Origin: Ancylobacter novellus DSM 506
Lineage (GTDB): Bacteria; Pseudomonadota; Alphaproteobacteria; Rhizobiales; Xanthobacteraceae
Direction: 5' to 3'
Length of the DNA: 64,000 nucleotides
Assembly: GCF_000092925.1 (NCBI RefSeq)
Contig: NC_014217.1
Span: forward strand, 248,001 to 312,000
Within the stretch, counting starts at the first letter, position 1. Each line of letters opens with the position of its first letter. Position numbers and translations under genes: made by a program. Below, one piece after another: positions 52,627-61,158 of this stretch. The notes below the pieces were generated by a model. That model made no database searches. It was not told the DNA's origin and worked only from the letters and a program-made list of their open reading frames with translations.

Positions 52627-53133
52627 ATGCCGCTTTCCATCTACGACGCCTCGATCCCGGTCTTTGAGCGCGCGCTGCGCAACCTCGACGCCATCCTCAC
52701 CAAGGCCGAGGAGCACGCTGCCGCCAACGGCATCGATCTTTCCGAGCTCGCCGCGGCGCGGCTGGCGCCCGACATGTTCCCGCTCACCGGCCAGATCCAG
52801 AGCGCCAGCGATTCCGCCAAATTCGCCGCCGCCCGGCTGACCGGCACCACCGGGCCGAGCTTCGCCGACACCGAGACGACCTTCGAGGAGCTGCACGCGC
52901 GCATCGCCAAGACGCTGGACTATCTCGCCAGCGTCGACCGGGCCGGCTTCGAGGGCGCGGAGACCCGCGAGATCGTGCAGAAGTCGCGGCGCGGCGAGCG
53001 GCATTTCGTCGGTCAGGCCTATCTCCTGACCTTCGCCCTGCCGAACTTCTTCTTCCACGTCACCACCGCCTACGACATCCTGCGTCACAAGGGCGTTCCG
53101 GTCGGCAAGAGCGACTATCTCGGGGCGTTCTGA
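52627..53133 (+). CDS. DUF1993 domain protein
   Basis: Soluble protein of 168 residues. It starts PLSIYDASIPVFERALRNLD and is mostly helical, with FPLTGQIQSASDSAKFAAAR in the middle and FHVTTAYDILRHKGVPVGKS at the end. The pattern is that of DUF1993, a family distantly related to the DinB four-helix fold; its function is unknown. The conserved His residues in LPNFFFHVTTAYDILRH may bind metal. Start is ATG 52627 after ggaga; the longer frame upstream overlaps the trxA terminator. It stands alone. Confidence 0.78.
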   Translation: MPLSIYDASIPVFERALRNLDAILTKAEEHAAANGIDLSELAAARLAPDMFPLTGQIQSASDSAKFAAARLTGTTGPSFADTETTFEELHARIAKTLDYLASVDRAGFEGAETREIVQKSRRGERHFVGQAYLLTFALPNFFFHVTTAYDILRHKGVPVGKSDYLGAF

Positions 53134-53152
53134 GGCTTCTCCCGACCCGACG

Positions 53153-53280
53153 GCGTCATCCCGACGGCCTCCGATAGAGCGCCGTCATGGCCGGGCTTGG
53201 CCCGGCCATTCACATCTTCGGTCCGGCCGGGCGCGTCCGGCCAAGTCGCGGATCCCCGGGCCAAGCCCGGGGATGACGTT
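53153..53280. repeat. Composite repeat: family C fragment plus family A (copy A5)
   Basis: A family C left end (gtcatcccgacggcc) at 53153-53178 is followed by a full family A element (53181-53280), arms gtcatggccgggcttggccc and gggccaagcccggggatgac. The same C-then-A order is seen at 32288-32417. It takes up most of the gene-free interval 53134-53434; the remainder shows no feature except the cytochrome gene leader. Confidence 0.82.
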
Positions 53281-53434
53281 GCGCTTGTCTGCGCCGCTCC
53301 AGATGACGCCAGCGCCCCACCTACCTCTTCCCCCGCCATTCAAACCGGACGCGTCATCCCTCCCTGAGGGTGGCGGTCGTCTCCCATTCATGGAATGGTT
53401 CCATGGTGTTCGGGTCGGTTGCGGAGGGGGAATC

Positions 53435-55363
53435 ATGTCGGGTGCGCGCAAACGGGGCATCGTGTTCGGTCTGGCGGCGGCGTTCTGGGGCCTCGGTCTC
53501 GCTCCCGCCCCGGCGCAGACGCCGGCGGCTCCCGACGATTCGGCCCTCGTCGCCCGCGGCGAATATCTCGCCCGCGCCGCCGACTGCATGCCCTGCCACA
53601 CCGGCGACAAGGCCAAGCCCTTCGCCGGCGGGCTCGGGCTGAACACACCCTTCGGCACGCTCTATTCGGTCAACATCACCTCGGACGTGGCGACCGGCAT
53701 CGGCTCCTGGTCCTTCGACGACTTCCGGCGGGCGCTGCATGACGGCATCCGCAAGGACGGCGCCTATCTCTACCCGGCCATGCCGTTCGACGCCTATACC
53801 GGCATCACCGAGGACGACCTCAAGGCGCTCTGGGCCTATGTCCGGCGCATCCCGGCGGTGAACGCGCCCAACCCGGAGAACGGGCTTTCCTTCCCCTTCA
53901 ACATCCGCCTGGGCATGCTGGCCTGGCGCGAACTGTTCTTCCAGCCGGCCTTCTTCAAGCCGACGCCGGGCAAGAGCGACGAGTGGAACCGCGGCGCCTA
54001 TCTGGTCGAGGCGCTCGGCCACTGCTCGGATTGCCACAGCCCGCGCAACATCATGGGCGCGATCAAGGGCAAGGAAGCCTTCACCGGCGCCGAGGTCGAC
54101 GGCTTCTACGCCCCCGACATCGCCTCCGGCGCGCTGGGCAAGACCTGGCGCAAGGACATGCTGATCCAGTTCCTCAAGACCGGCTCTGCGCCGCAGAAGA
54201 CCGTGGTGTTCGGCCCGATGGCGGAGGTGGTGCATGACAGCCTCTCCCACCTGACCGACGCCGACCTCGCCGCCATGGCGACCTATCTGCTGGAGAGCCC
54301 GCCGCCGCTCGACGCGCCGGCGCCGCAGAAGGCCTCGCCCTTGCCGGCGGACGTCTATGCCCGCGCCTCGAAGCTGTTCATCGACAATTGCGCCGTCTGT
54401 CACCAGCAGCAGGGCACCGGCCTGCTCGGCGCCATTCCCTCGCTTGCCGGCAACCCGGCGGTGACGGCGGCCGAGCCCTACAACGTCATCGCCGCCACGC
54501 TGCACGGCCTGCCCTCCGACGGCCATTACGGCACCATGCCGTCCTTCGCCGGGCGGCTGTCGGACCAGCAGATCGCCGATGTGGTGAACTATGTCCGCAC
54601 CGCCTGGGGCAACCAGGGCACGCCCAACGCCACGCCGCGCATGGTCGCCGCCTGGCGCGAGACGGTGAAGGTCCCAGACTACGGCACGCAGGCCGCCTCC
54701 GCCTTCGACTGCGCCCAGGTCGGCGGCGCGCCCGGCGCGCCGGGGCCGGACCCGAAGGCGGTCGCCGCGCTCACCGCCGCCATCGCCGGCGGCAATCGCG
54801 AGGTCTCCTCGCTGGTCGAGAGCTATGAGGCGGCCGCGCCGAATGCCTCGCCGGCCCAGGTGGTCGACGCGCTGATGGCCGCCTATTGCCCGGTGGTCGC
54901 CGCCGGCGCGGGCGAGGACTACCAGAAATATGCCCGCCTCAAGGGCTTCACCCTGCAAGCGGCGGCGGACGTCTCCTTCCGCGGCACGCCGGATTCGCTG
55001 CCGGACGTGCCGGTGGTCACGGCGGTGGTGGCCGGCAAGTCGCTGGTGGCGCGCCAGCCCGAGAGCCTCGCCGGGCCGCTCGCCTGTCCGGCGGCGGGCA
55101 AGATTCCGGCCGATCTCGTCACCGCGGCGGCCGGGCTGATCGGCAAGCCGCAGCTTCCCGTGCCCGGCGGCGCCGGCGGCGGCTACGCCCGCGAACTGGT
55201 GACGAAAAACCCGAAGGCGCGCCCCGCCGACATCGCCAACGCGCTGATCCTCTCCTATTGCGGGCTCGTCGCCGCCGACAAGGGCATCGAGCCGGCGACC
55301 CAGCACGCCTATGTCGAGGATTTCGGCCAGCAGGTGATCCAGACGCTGCAGGTCCAGCCCTGA
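53435..55363 (+). CDS. Triheme cytochrome c (AdhB/gluconate dehydrogenase subunit type) with duplicated C-terminal module
   Basis: Periplasmic, probably membrane-attached electron carrier of 642 residues. The signal peptide ends near residue 28 (APAPAQ). Three c-type hemes are bound at CMPCH (51-55), CSDCH (197-201) and CAVCH (319-323), with the spacing of alcohol/gluconate dehydrogenase cytochrome subunits. Such proteins end near residue 430. Here about 215 more residues follow without heme sites: two repeats of about 90 residues, each with one Cys at its start and one in a YC pair (426/485 and 551/609). No dehydrogenase partner lies beside it. Start ATG 53435 follows ggaggggg. Confidence 0.87.
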   Translation: MSGARKRGIVFGLAAAFWGLGLAPAPAQTPAAPDDSALVARGEYLARAADCMPCHTGDKAKPFAGGLGLNTPFGTLYSVNITSDVATGIGSWSFDDFRRALHDGIRKDGAYLYPAMPFDAYTGITEDDLKALWAYVRRIPAVNAPNPENGLSFPFNIRLGMLAWRELFFQPAFFKPTPGKSDEWNRGAYLVEALGHCSDCHSPRNIMGAIKGKEAFTGAEVDGFYAPDIASGALGKTWRKDMLIQFLKTGSAPQKTVVFGPMAEVVHDSLSHLTDADLAAMATYLLESPPPLDAPAPQKASPLPADVYARASKLFIDNCAVCHQQQGTGLLGAIPSLAGNPAVTAAEPYNVIAATLHGLPSDGHYGTMPSFAGRLSDQQIADVVNYVRTAWGNQGTPNATPRMVAAWRETVKVPDYGTQAASAFDCAQVGGAPGAPGPDPKAVAALTAAIAGGNREVSSLVESYEAAAPNASPAQVVDALMAAYCPVVAAGAGEDYQKYARLKGFTLQAAADVSFRGTPDSLPDVPVVTAVVAGKSLVARQPESLAGPLACPAAGKIPADLVTAAAGLIGKPQLPVPGGAGGGYARELVTKNPKARPADIANALILSYCGLVAADKGIEPATQHAYVEDFGQQVIQTLQVQP

Positions 55364-55499
55364 TCGGAAGGAGCTGAGGGCGCGGCCGTCGGTCGGCGGC
55401 CGCGCGGGTTCCATGCCGCTGAGACCGGCTGGATCAGCGCCCCCGATCGCAGCATGACGTTTTCTTGTTTTCCAATCGTGGCGCGAGGCTGGAGAAGCA

Positions 55500-56453
55500 T
55501 TGGGCTTTCAGGTGCCCCTATGTGGGGCCGGACCTTGGCCCGACTGCATGACGAACGACATCGCCTATATGGAAGGCTCGCGGCGGAGCATGTCTCTTCG
55601 GAGCCTGGGCTCCATGCTGCTCCTGGCCGTGATGTGGGGCCTTTCCATACCCGTCACCAAGATGGGACTGGAGACGCTTCCGCCTTTGACGCTCACCGCG
55701 CTTCGCTTCGCGGTCGCGGTGCCGCTGCTGTTCGCTCTCCTGGCGGGAAGGTGGCGGCTGCCTTGGCGGGCCGTGCCCAAGGTGGCGGCGCTCGGCTTCC
55801 TGGCGATCGGCATCGGACAGGTCACCCAGACTCTCGGAGTGGTGGGGACCTCGGCCTCGGTCGGCACGGTGATCACCGCTACCATTCCGCTGTTCATCGT
55901 GGTCATCGCCGCGCTGCGCTTGCGGCAGCCGGTCACGCTTCTCCAGACAGCCGGCCTGATCGCGGCGTTTGCCGGCATCGCCCTGGTCGCGTTCGGCGAC
56001 AGGGACCCCGCGGCCCTGGCCCAGACGACGGCGAGTGGCGCAATCCTTATGCTGCTCTCCGCTGCGGCCATCGCCTTCTACTATGTGTGGAGCGTCGAGG
56101 TCGCCGATGCCTATGGCACGGTGACCGTCGTGGCGTGGAGCACCCTCTGCGGCTTTATCAGCCTCGCGCCATGGGCCGCGTGGGAAGCGTCGAATACCCC
56201 GTTCGTCATCGGCGTCACGGCGATCGGCGCCGCGATCTATCTGGGCGTTGTCGTCACCGTGGCGGGCCTGTTCCTCTGGCTGAACATGCTCCGCACCGTG
56301 CCCGCCCGTGTGGCCGCCAGCGTTCAGTTCCTGCAGCCTGTCGTCGGGGTCATGGCCTCCGCCGCCCTGTTCGGCGACCATCTCGGCCTGGCGTTCTTCG
56401 TCGGCGTCGCTTTGGTCCTGACAGGACTGGCGACGACGCTGGCCAACAGGTGA
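55500..56453 (+). CDS. EamA/DMT family transporter
   Basis: Inner-membrane protein of up to 317 residues with ten helices in two EamA repeats. The first opens LLLAVMWGLSIPVTKMGLET and includes IGQVTQTLGVVGTSASVGTV; the second begins AILMLLSAAAIAFYYVWSVE and has ARVAASVQFLQPVVGVMAS. This is the metabolite exporter class; the substrate is unknown. The TTG at 55500 has a ggag site six bases away; ATG codons at 55545, 55569 and 55590 are also in frame, so the N-terminus is uncertain. It is less GC-rich than its neighbours and stands alone. Confidence 0.85.
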   Translation: MGFQVPLCGAGPWPDCMTNDIAYMEGSRRSMSLRSLGSMLLLAVMWGLSIPVTKMGLETLPPLTLTALRFAVAVPLLFALLAGRWRLPWRAVPKVAALGFLAIGIGQVTQTLGVVGTSASVGTVITATIPLFIVVIAALRLRQPVTLLQTAGLIAAFAGIALVAFGDRDPAALAQTTASGAILMLLSAAAIAFYYVWSVEVADAYGTVTVVAWSTLCGFISLAPWAAWEASNTPFVIGVTAIGAAIYLGVVVTVAGLFLWLNMLRTVPARVAASVQFLQPVVGVMASAALFGDHLGLAFFVGVALVLTGLATTLANR

Positions 56454-56605
56454 GGTGATCCTGCACGGCAGGTCGGGACGACGCCGAAAGGCCGATGCCG
56501 GCGGGTCGGCCTGACAGTGCTGCGTCAGGCATACGGCACGCGGGGATGTCGAAATTAACGTCGGCGGCTGTCTCAGCCGCGGATCCCGATGAAATCAAGG
56601 GGATA

Positions 56606-56690
56606 TGGTGCCCAGGAGAGGACTCGAACCTCCACGGTGTTACCCACTGGTACCTGAAACCAGCGCGTCTACCAATTCCGCCACCTGGGC
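56606..56690 (-). tRNA. tRNA-Leu (anticodon CAG)
   Basis: Class II tRNA with a long variable arm. The acceptor stem GCCCAGG pairs with CCTGGGC, the anticodon stem CTGGT with ACCAG, and the loop TTCAGGT gives anticodon CAG. The variable arm is tgggtaacaccgt and the T arm GGAGGTTCGAGTCCTCT. A and CCA are encoded. It lies alone in the gene-free interval 56454-56912, where nothing else was found besides the leader of the next gene. It reads CTG, the dominant Leu codon here. Confidence 0.97.
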
Positions 56691-56912
56691 ACATGCCTTG
56701 CGGCACGGCGGCGACACATAGTCGGGCGGCCTCCGTCTTGTCAACGCGCGTTTCTCGTTCCGCCCGCGCAGGCGGTGGAAATCTTTGCATGGCGACCGCC
56801 TGAGCGGCACATGCCGAGGGGATCGAGGCCCGCGCGCTCGCGCGCGCTGGACGCTGGGGCGGCGGCGCGCTAATCGTCTGGCATCCCAATGCCGGGCCGG
56901 GAGAGAATGCAC

Positions 56913-57935
56913 ATGGTCGACGTCGCCGCCGAACTGCCGCTGGAGAGCGAGGCCGAGCTCGAGGCGCGCGCCGCGCCGATGGAGCGCCTCGTCACCATCT
57001 ATGGCGGCTCCGGCTTCATCGGCCGGCATGTGGTGCGCGCGCTGGCCAAGCGCGGCTGGCGCGTGCGCGTCGCGGTGCGCCGGCCTGACCTCGCCGGCCA
57101 TCTCCAGCCGCTCGGCGCGGTCGGGCAGATCAACCCGGTGCAGGCGAACCTGCGCTATCCCGCCTCGGTGCTGCGCGCCGCGGAAGGGGCGGAGGTCGTC
57201 ATCAACCTCGTCGGCGTGCTGCATGAGAGCGGGCGCCAGAGCTTCGAGGCGGTGCATGCCTTCGGCGCCAAACAGGTGGCGCTGGCGGCTAGGGAAGTCG
57301 GCGCGCGGCTGATCCACGGCTCGGCCATCGGCGCCAATGCGGAATCCACCGCCTTCTACGGCAAGAGCAAGGCGGCGGGCGAGGCGGCGGCGTTCGAGGC
57401 GGTGCCGGAGGCGGTGATCATGCGCCCTTCCATCGTGTTCGGCCCCGAGGACGATTTCTTCAACCGCTTCGCCTCGATGTCGCGCCTCTCCCCGGTGCTG
57501 CCGCTGATCGGCGGCGGCGAGACGCGCTTCCAGCCGGTCTTTGTCGGCGACGTCGCCGAGGCCTATGCCAGGGCGGTGGACAATCTCGCCCGCCCTGGCA
57601 CGGTCTACGAGCTGGGCGGGCCGGAGATCCTCAGCTTCAAGCAGCTGATGGAGCTGATGCTGGCGGAGATCGACCGCAAGCGCCTGCTGGTGCCGGTGCC
57701 GTCCGCGGTCGCCGCCTTCAAGGCGCGCTTCCTCGAATTGCTGCCCAACCCGCTGCTCACCCGCGACCAGGTGCGCATGCTCGGCTACGACAACGTCGTC
57801 TCCGAGGCTGCGAAGGCGGAAGGGCGCACGCTGGAAGGGCTCGGCATCAAGCCGACCGCGCTCGGCGCGATCCTGCCGAGCTATCTGTGGCGCTACCGCA
57901 AGGCGGGCCAGTTCACCCGGCCGGAAGCGGCCTGA
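56913..57935 (+). CDS. NDUFA9-like NAD(P)-binding SDR, complex I-associated type
   Basis: Atypical extended SDR of about 340 residues. The Rossmann motif TIYGGSGFIGRHVVRALAKR is near residue 30, then VRRPDLAGHLQPLGAVGQIN, VVINLVGVLHESGRQSFEAV and the YxxxK site in FYGKSKAAGEAA. The second half has MRPSIVFGPEDDFFNRFASM and FQPVFVGDVAEAYARAV. This is the NDUFA9 group, an accessory subunit of complex I in mitochondria and alphaproteobacteria; the role in this bacterium is inferred. ATG 56913 has a gggaga site at good distance; 56889 and 56907 are alternatives. Confidence 0.87.
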   Translation: MVDVAAELPLESEAELEARAAPMERLVTIYGGSGFIGRHVVRALAKRGWRVRVAVRRPDLAGHLQPLGAVGQINPVQANLRYPASVLRAAEGAEVVINLVGVLHESGRQSFEAVHAFGAKQVALAAREVGARLIHGSAIGANAESTAFYGKSKAAGEAAAFEAVPEAVIMRPSIVFGPEDDFFNRFASMSRLSPVLPLIGGGETRFQPVFVGDVAEAYARAVDNLARPGTVYELGGPEILSFKQLMELMLAEIDRKRLLVPVPSAVAAFKARFLELLPNPLLTRDQVRMLGYDNVVSEAAKAEGRTLEGLGIKPTALGAILPSYLWRYRKAGQFTRPEAA

Positions 57936-57958
57936 GTCCTCCTTCCTGATGAACTGTC

Positions 57959-58064
57959 GTCATCCTGAGGTGCCCGGTGTCAGCCGGGCCTCGAAGGATG
58001 CTCGTCCGGGCGCACGGTGCCGACCATCCTTCGAGGCCGCCTGCGGCGGCACCTCAGGATGAGG
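57959..58064. repeat. Palindromic intergenic repeat, family B (copy B4)
   Basis: Ends gtcatcctgaggtgcccgg and gcacctcaggatgagg, inner arms gggcctcgaaggatgctcgt and gaccatccttcgaggcc. It lies in the convergent gap between the NDUFA9-like gene and uppP. Confidence 0.85.
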
Positions 58065-58098
58065 GGGATTGCGGGTTCAGTGGCCCGGAAACAAGCGC

Positions 58099-58905
58099 TC
58101 AGCCCACCAGCGCCAGCGCCACCAGCCCGACGCCGCCCACCGCGATGCGCCACCAGCCGAAGGGCGTGTAGCCGTGGCGGGAGACGAAGGCGATGAGCCC
58201 GCGCACCACCGCCAGCGCGGCGATGAAGGCGGCGACGAAGCCCACCGCGATCAGCGTTGCGTCGTCGGCGTTCAGCGCGTCGCGGTTCTTGTAGAGGTCG
58301 TAGGCGAAGGCGCCGGCCATGGTCGGCAAGGCGAGGAAGAAGGAGAACTCGGCCGCCGCCGGCTTGCTGGCGCCGAGCAGCAGCCCGCCGACGATGGTCG
58401 AGCCCGAGCGCGACACGCCGGGGATCATGGCGAGGCACTGGATGAAACCGATCTTCAGCGCCAGCGCCTTCGGGAAGGCCATGGCATCGTCGTGGATCGG
58501 CCGCAGCTTCAGCGTGTCGACCCAGAGCAGCACGCCGCCGCCTAGGATGAGCATGATGCAGATCAGCGCCGGCGTCTCGAACAGCACGTTCTTGATGAAG
58601 CCGTGCGCGAACGCCCCGATCACCGCCGCCGGCAGGAAGGCGATGAGGATGCCGATGACGAAGTTGCGCGAGCGCTCGCTGGTCGGCAGCGTGACGAGCA
58701 CATGCAGGAAGCGCTGGAAATAGGCGACGACGATGGCGAGGATGGCGCCGAGCTGGATCACCACCTCGAACACCTTGCCCTGGCTTTCGAAGCCGAGGAA
58801 ATGTCCGGCGAGCAATATGTGGCCGGTCGAGGAGACCGGCAGGAACTCGGTGAAGCCTTCCAGGAGGCCGAGGAGGAAGGCTTCGAGCAGGGTGCCGAAC
58901 GACAT
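58099..58905 (-). CDS. uppP: Undecaprenyl-diphosphate phosphatase (BacA type)
   Basis: Inner-membrane phosphatase of 268 residues that recycles the lipid carrier for peptidoglycan and other wall polymers; it also gives bacitracin resistance. The two BacA motifs are present: [20 protein letters not shown] near residues 15-35 and [20 protein letters not shown] near 175. Seven or eight hydrophobic helices can be seen. The ATG at 58905 is favoured ([20 protein letters not shown]); the longer upstream frame is unlikely. Divergent from the SH3 protein gene; 58906-59139 shows no clear promoter motif. Confidence 0.94.
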   Translation of the reverse strand: MSFGTLLEAFLLGLLEGFTEFLPVSSTGHILLAGHFLGFESQGKVFEVVIQLGAILAIVVAYFQRFLHVLVTLPTSERSRNFVIGILIAFLPAAVIGAFAHGFIKNVLFETPALICIMLILGGGVLLWVDTLKLRPIHDDAMAFPKALALKIGFIQCLAMIPGVSRSGSTIVGGLLLGASKPAAAEFSFFLALPTMAGAFAYDLYKNRDALNADDATLIAVGFVAAFIAALAVVRGLIAFVSRHGYTPFGWWRIAVGGVGLVALALVG

Positions 58906-59139
58906 TGTGGGGTGTCCGTGAGGGGAGGAAGCCGGAGGCGGCGCCCCGGCGCGCGCATCCTGTCCGCTTCGCGCGATCCGATCAACGTGACGCTGTGTCA
59001 GGCGGGGGCGGGTTTTCCCCGTGCGTTTTTCGCATCGGCGGGGTCCCGACACCCGGCCAACATGAATTCGCCCCAGATGGCGTGTCGTTTTACCAACGGT
59101 CGGCGTTGCCCGGGAACGGCAGCGCTTGGGGAGTTATCG

Positions 59140-60102
59140 ATGAGAATTCTGGTTGCGGGTGCCATGCTGCTCATGGCGCTCGGCGGCTCCGCCTTCGCGC
59201 AGGGCCGCGGTTTCGTGACGACGGATGTCAACCTGCGGGCGGGTCCCAGCGTCGAGTATCCGGTGGTGCTGGTGCTCGCCGAAGGCTCGCCGCTCGACAT
59301 CTTCGGCTGCCTCGAGGATTACAGCTGGTGCGACGTCGCGGTGGACGACTATCGCGGCTGGGTCGCGGCGCAATATGTCGAATCGGTCTATCAGGGCCGG
59401 CGCGTCGAGTTCTACGACTACGCGCCGGTGATCGGCGTGCCGATCATCGGCTTCACCTTCGGCGACTATTGGGGCCGCTATTACCAGGGCCGCCCGTGGT
59501 ACTCGACCTATGACCGCTGGGGTCCGCCGCGCCGCCCGCCGGTGTGGGGACCGCCCGGCTGGGCCCCGCCGCCCAAGCCCGGCTGGGGCAAGCCCGGCTG
59601 GGGTGGTCCCGGCTGGGGTGGACCTCCGCCGCCGAAGCCCGGCTGGGGCGGCAAGCCGCCGAATGGCGGCTGGAACGGTAATCCGCCGCATGGCGGCTGG
59701 AACGGTAATCCGCCGCATGGCGGCTGGGGCGGAAAGCCCGGCAACAATCCCGGCTGGAACGGCAATCCGGGCTGGAACGGCAATCCCGGCTGGAATGGCG
59801 GCAAGCCCCCGCAGGGCGGCAAGCCCCCGCAGGGCGGCAAGCCCCCGCAGCAGGGTGGTCCGCCGCCGCAGGGCAAGCCCCCGCAGTGGCAGCGACCGCC
59901 TCAACAGGGGCAGAAGCCGCCCCAGAGCCCGCCGCAACAGCAGTGGCTGCAGCGGCCGCCGCAGGGGCCGGTGCCCTATGACACGTCGCGCTGGCGCAAC
60001 AACCAGTCCGCGCCGCCGTCTCAGCAGCCCCAGAGGCCCGGATACGGCGGCCGGCCGAACTGCGTGCCGAACACGCCGGGCTGCCCGGCCCCCCAGAGGT
60101 GA
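59140..60102 (+). CDS. Exported SH3-domain protein with Gly/Pro/Trp-rich repeats
   Basis: Secreted or envelope protein of 320 residues. A signal peptide (LVAGAMLLMALGGSAFAQ) ends near residue 21. A bacterial SH3 domain follows (VTTDVNLRAGPSVEYPVVLV; WCDVAVDDYRGWVAAQYVES), then a short Tyr/Gly-rich region, then about 190 residues of low-complexity repeats: WG/KPG, a nine-residue unit with WNGNPPHGG, six-residue NPGWNG and KPPQGG units, and a Gln/Pro tail. The tail ends with two Cys (CVPNTPGC). The SH3 domain probably binds the wall. A good site (ggggag) precedes ATG 59140; it is monocistronic. Confidence 0.82.
   Translation: MRILVAGAMLLMALGGSAFAQGRGFVTTDVNLRAGPSVEYPVVLVLAEGSPLDIFGCLEDYSWCDVAVDDYRGWVAAQYVESVYQGRRVEFYDYAPVIGVPIIGFTFGDYWGRYYQGRPWYSTYDRWGPPRRPPVWGPPGWAPPPKPGWGKPGWGGPGWGGPPPPKPGWGGKPPNGGWNGNPPHGGWNGNPPHGGWGGKPGNNPGWNGNPGWNGNPGWNGGKPPQGGKPPQGGKPPQQGGPPPQGKPPQWQRPPQQGQKPPQSPPQQQWLQRPPQGPVPYDTSRWRNNQSAPPSQQPQRPGYGGRPNCVPNTPGCPAPQR
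59572..59880. repeat. Coding tandem repeats in the SH3 protein gene
   Basis: Several periods, all multiples of three. There are 27-bp units starting at 59663, 59690 and 59717 (nine residues each), three 18-bp units encoding NPGWNG at about 59752-59800 and 18-bp units encoding KPPQGG at about 59812-59850. The frame is kept throughout. Confidence 0.85.
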
Positions 60103-60304
60103 GGGGCCGGCTTGCCTGCGCGGGGAGGGGGCTCGCTTCTTCCCCGCGCGGTCATGCTCTTGAAATAATCGGCCCGCTCCTGTAGAGGGTGCGGCCTTCG
60201 CGAACCGGCCGGCTAAAAGGGCTGCCGTGGCGGTTCGAATGCTCACACTAGAAAAAGTGCCGGGCGCCCCTTTCGGGATGCCGCAGGCCGTGGAGACGAG
60301 CCAA

Positions 60305-60505
60305 ATGCCCAAGATGAAGACCAAGTCCGGAGCGAAGAAGCGCTTCAAGCTCTCCGGCACCGGCAAGGTGGTCATGGCCCAGGCGGGCAAGCGCCACGGC
60401 ATGATCAAGCGCACCAACAAGCAGATCCGCGACCAGCGCGGCACCACGGTCATGTCCGAGCGTGATGCCTTCAATGTTCGCAAGTTCTATCTGCCCAACG
60501 GCTGA
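60305..60505 (+). CDS. rpmI: Ribosomal protein bL35
   Basis: Basic large-subunit protein of 66 residues. It has [20 protein letters not shown] and [18 protein letters not shown], the family signature. The start is ATG 60305; the longer frame upstream (from 60227) belongs to the leader. The roughly 200-base leader 60103-60304 has a weak promoter candidate (ttgaaa at 60160, tgtaga near 60181) and may carry an L20-type control structure, which I could not confirm. rplT follows after 31 bases. Confidence 0.96.
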   Translation: MPKMKTKSGAKKRFKLSGTGKVVMAQAGKRHGMIKRTNKQIRDQRGTTVMSERDAFNVRKFYLPNG

Positions 60506-60536
60506 CGCCCCCTAGCCAGTACCAGGAGAAAATCCC

Positions 60537-60905
60537 ATGGCACGTGTCAAGCGCGGCGTAACTTCCCACGCCAAGCACAAGAAAGTGCTCAAGGCGGCGA
60601 AGGGCTATTTCGGCCGCCGCAAGAATACCATCCGCGTCGCGAAGCAGGCGGTCGAGAAGGCGCAGCAGTACGCTTATCGCGACCGCAAGGTGAAGAAGCG
60701 CAATTTCCGCGCGCTCTGGATCCAGCGCATCAACGCGGCGACCCGCGAGCTCGGCTTCACCTATGGCCGATTTATCGACGGTCTCGGCAAGGCCGGGATC
60801 GAGGTCGACCGCAAGGTGCTCTCGGATATCGCCATCCACGAGCCTGCCGCCTTCGCGGCGCTGGTCGAGCAGGCCAAGGCCGCGCTGGAAAAGCAGGCCG
60901 CCTGA
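60537..60905 (+). CDS. rplT: Ribosomal protein bL20
   Basis: Large-subunit assembly protein of 122 residues that binds 23S rRNA early. The signature [20 protein letters not shown] and [20 protein letters not shown] is complete. A strong ribosome site (aggag) lies before the ATG. In many bacteria L20 also represses its own operon. It follows rpmI and precedes pheS-pheT, the common order; infC is not in front of rpmI here. Confidence 0.97.
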   Translation: MARVKRGVTSHAKHKKVLKAAKGYFGRRKNTIRVAKQAVEKAQQYAYRDRKVKKRNFRALWIQRINAATRELGFTYGRFIDGLGKAGIEVDRKVLSDIAIHEPAAFAALVEQAKAALEKQAA

Positions 60906-60937
60906 TCTTCCCGTAAATGCCGGGACCGAAGCCTGGG

Positions 60938-60966
60938 AAGCCCCGCGCGCGAGCGTTGGGGCTTTT
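60938..60966 (+). terminator. Probable rho-independent terminator after rplT
   Basis: Stem aagcccc / ggggctt with a 13-base GC-rich loop, followed by a short T run (ctttt). Moderate strength. It separates the ribosomal genes from pheST. Confidence 0.65.
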
Positions 60967-61007
60967 CGCGTTGGCGGGGCTCGGCTAAGAGACCGCTACC
61001 TTACACG

Positions 61008-61107
61008 CCCTCATCCTGAGGTGCCCGGCGGCAGCCGGGCCTCGAAGGATGTCCGCCGAAGTGAGCATCCTTCGAGGCTCACTTGCGTTCGCACCTCAGG
61101 ATGAGGG
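61008..61107. repeat. Palindromic intergenic repeat, family B (copy B5)
   Basis: Ends cctcatcctgaggtgcccgg and cgcacctcaggatgagg, inner arms gggcctcgaaggatg and gcatccttcgaggctc. The loop is shorter than in the other copies. Unlike them it lies between co-directional genes, just ahead of pheS. Confidence 0.85.
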
Positions 61108-61158
61108 CGTGAACGGGCGGAAGGGCTTCCACCGACCGCTTGACCGAGGCCGAACCTC

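Noticed and set aside
58603..59139. Upstream extension of the SH3 protein reading frame
   Set aside because: It overlaps uppP on the other strand and would precede a clean signal peptide that starts at 59140 after a good ribosome site.
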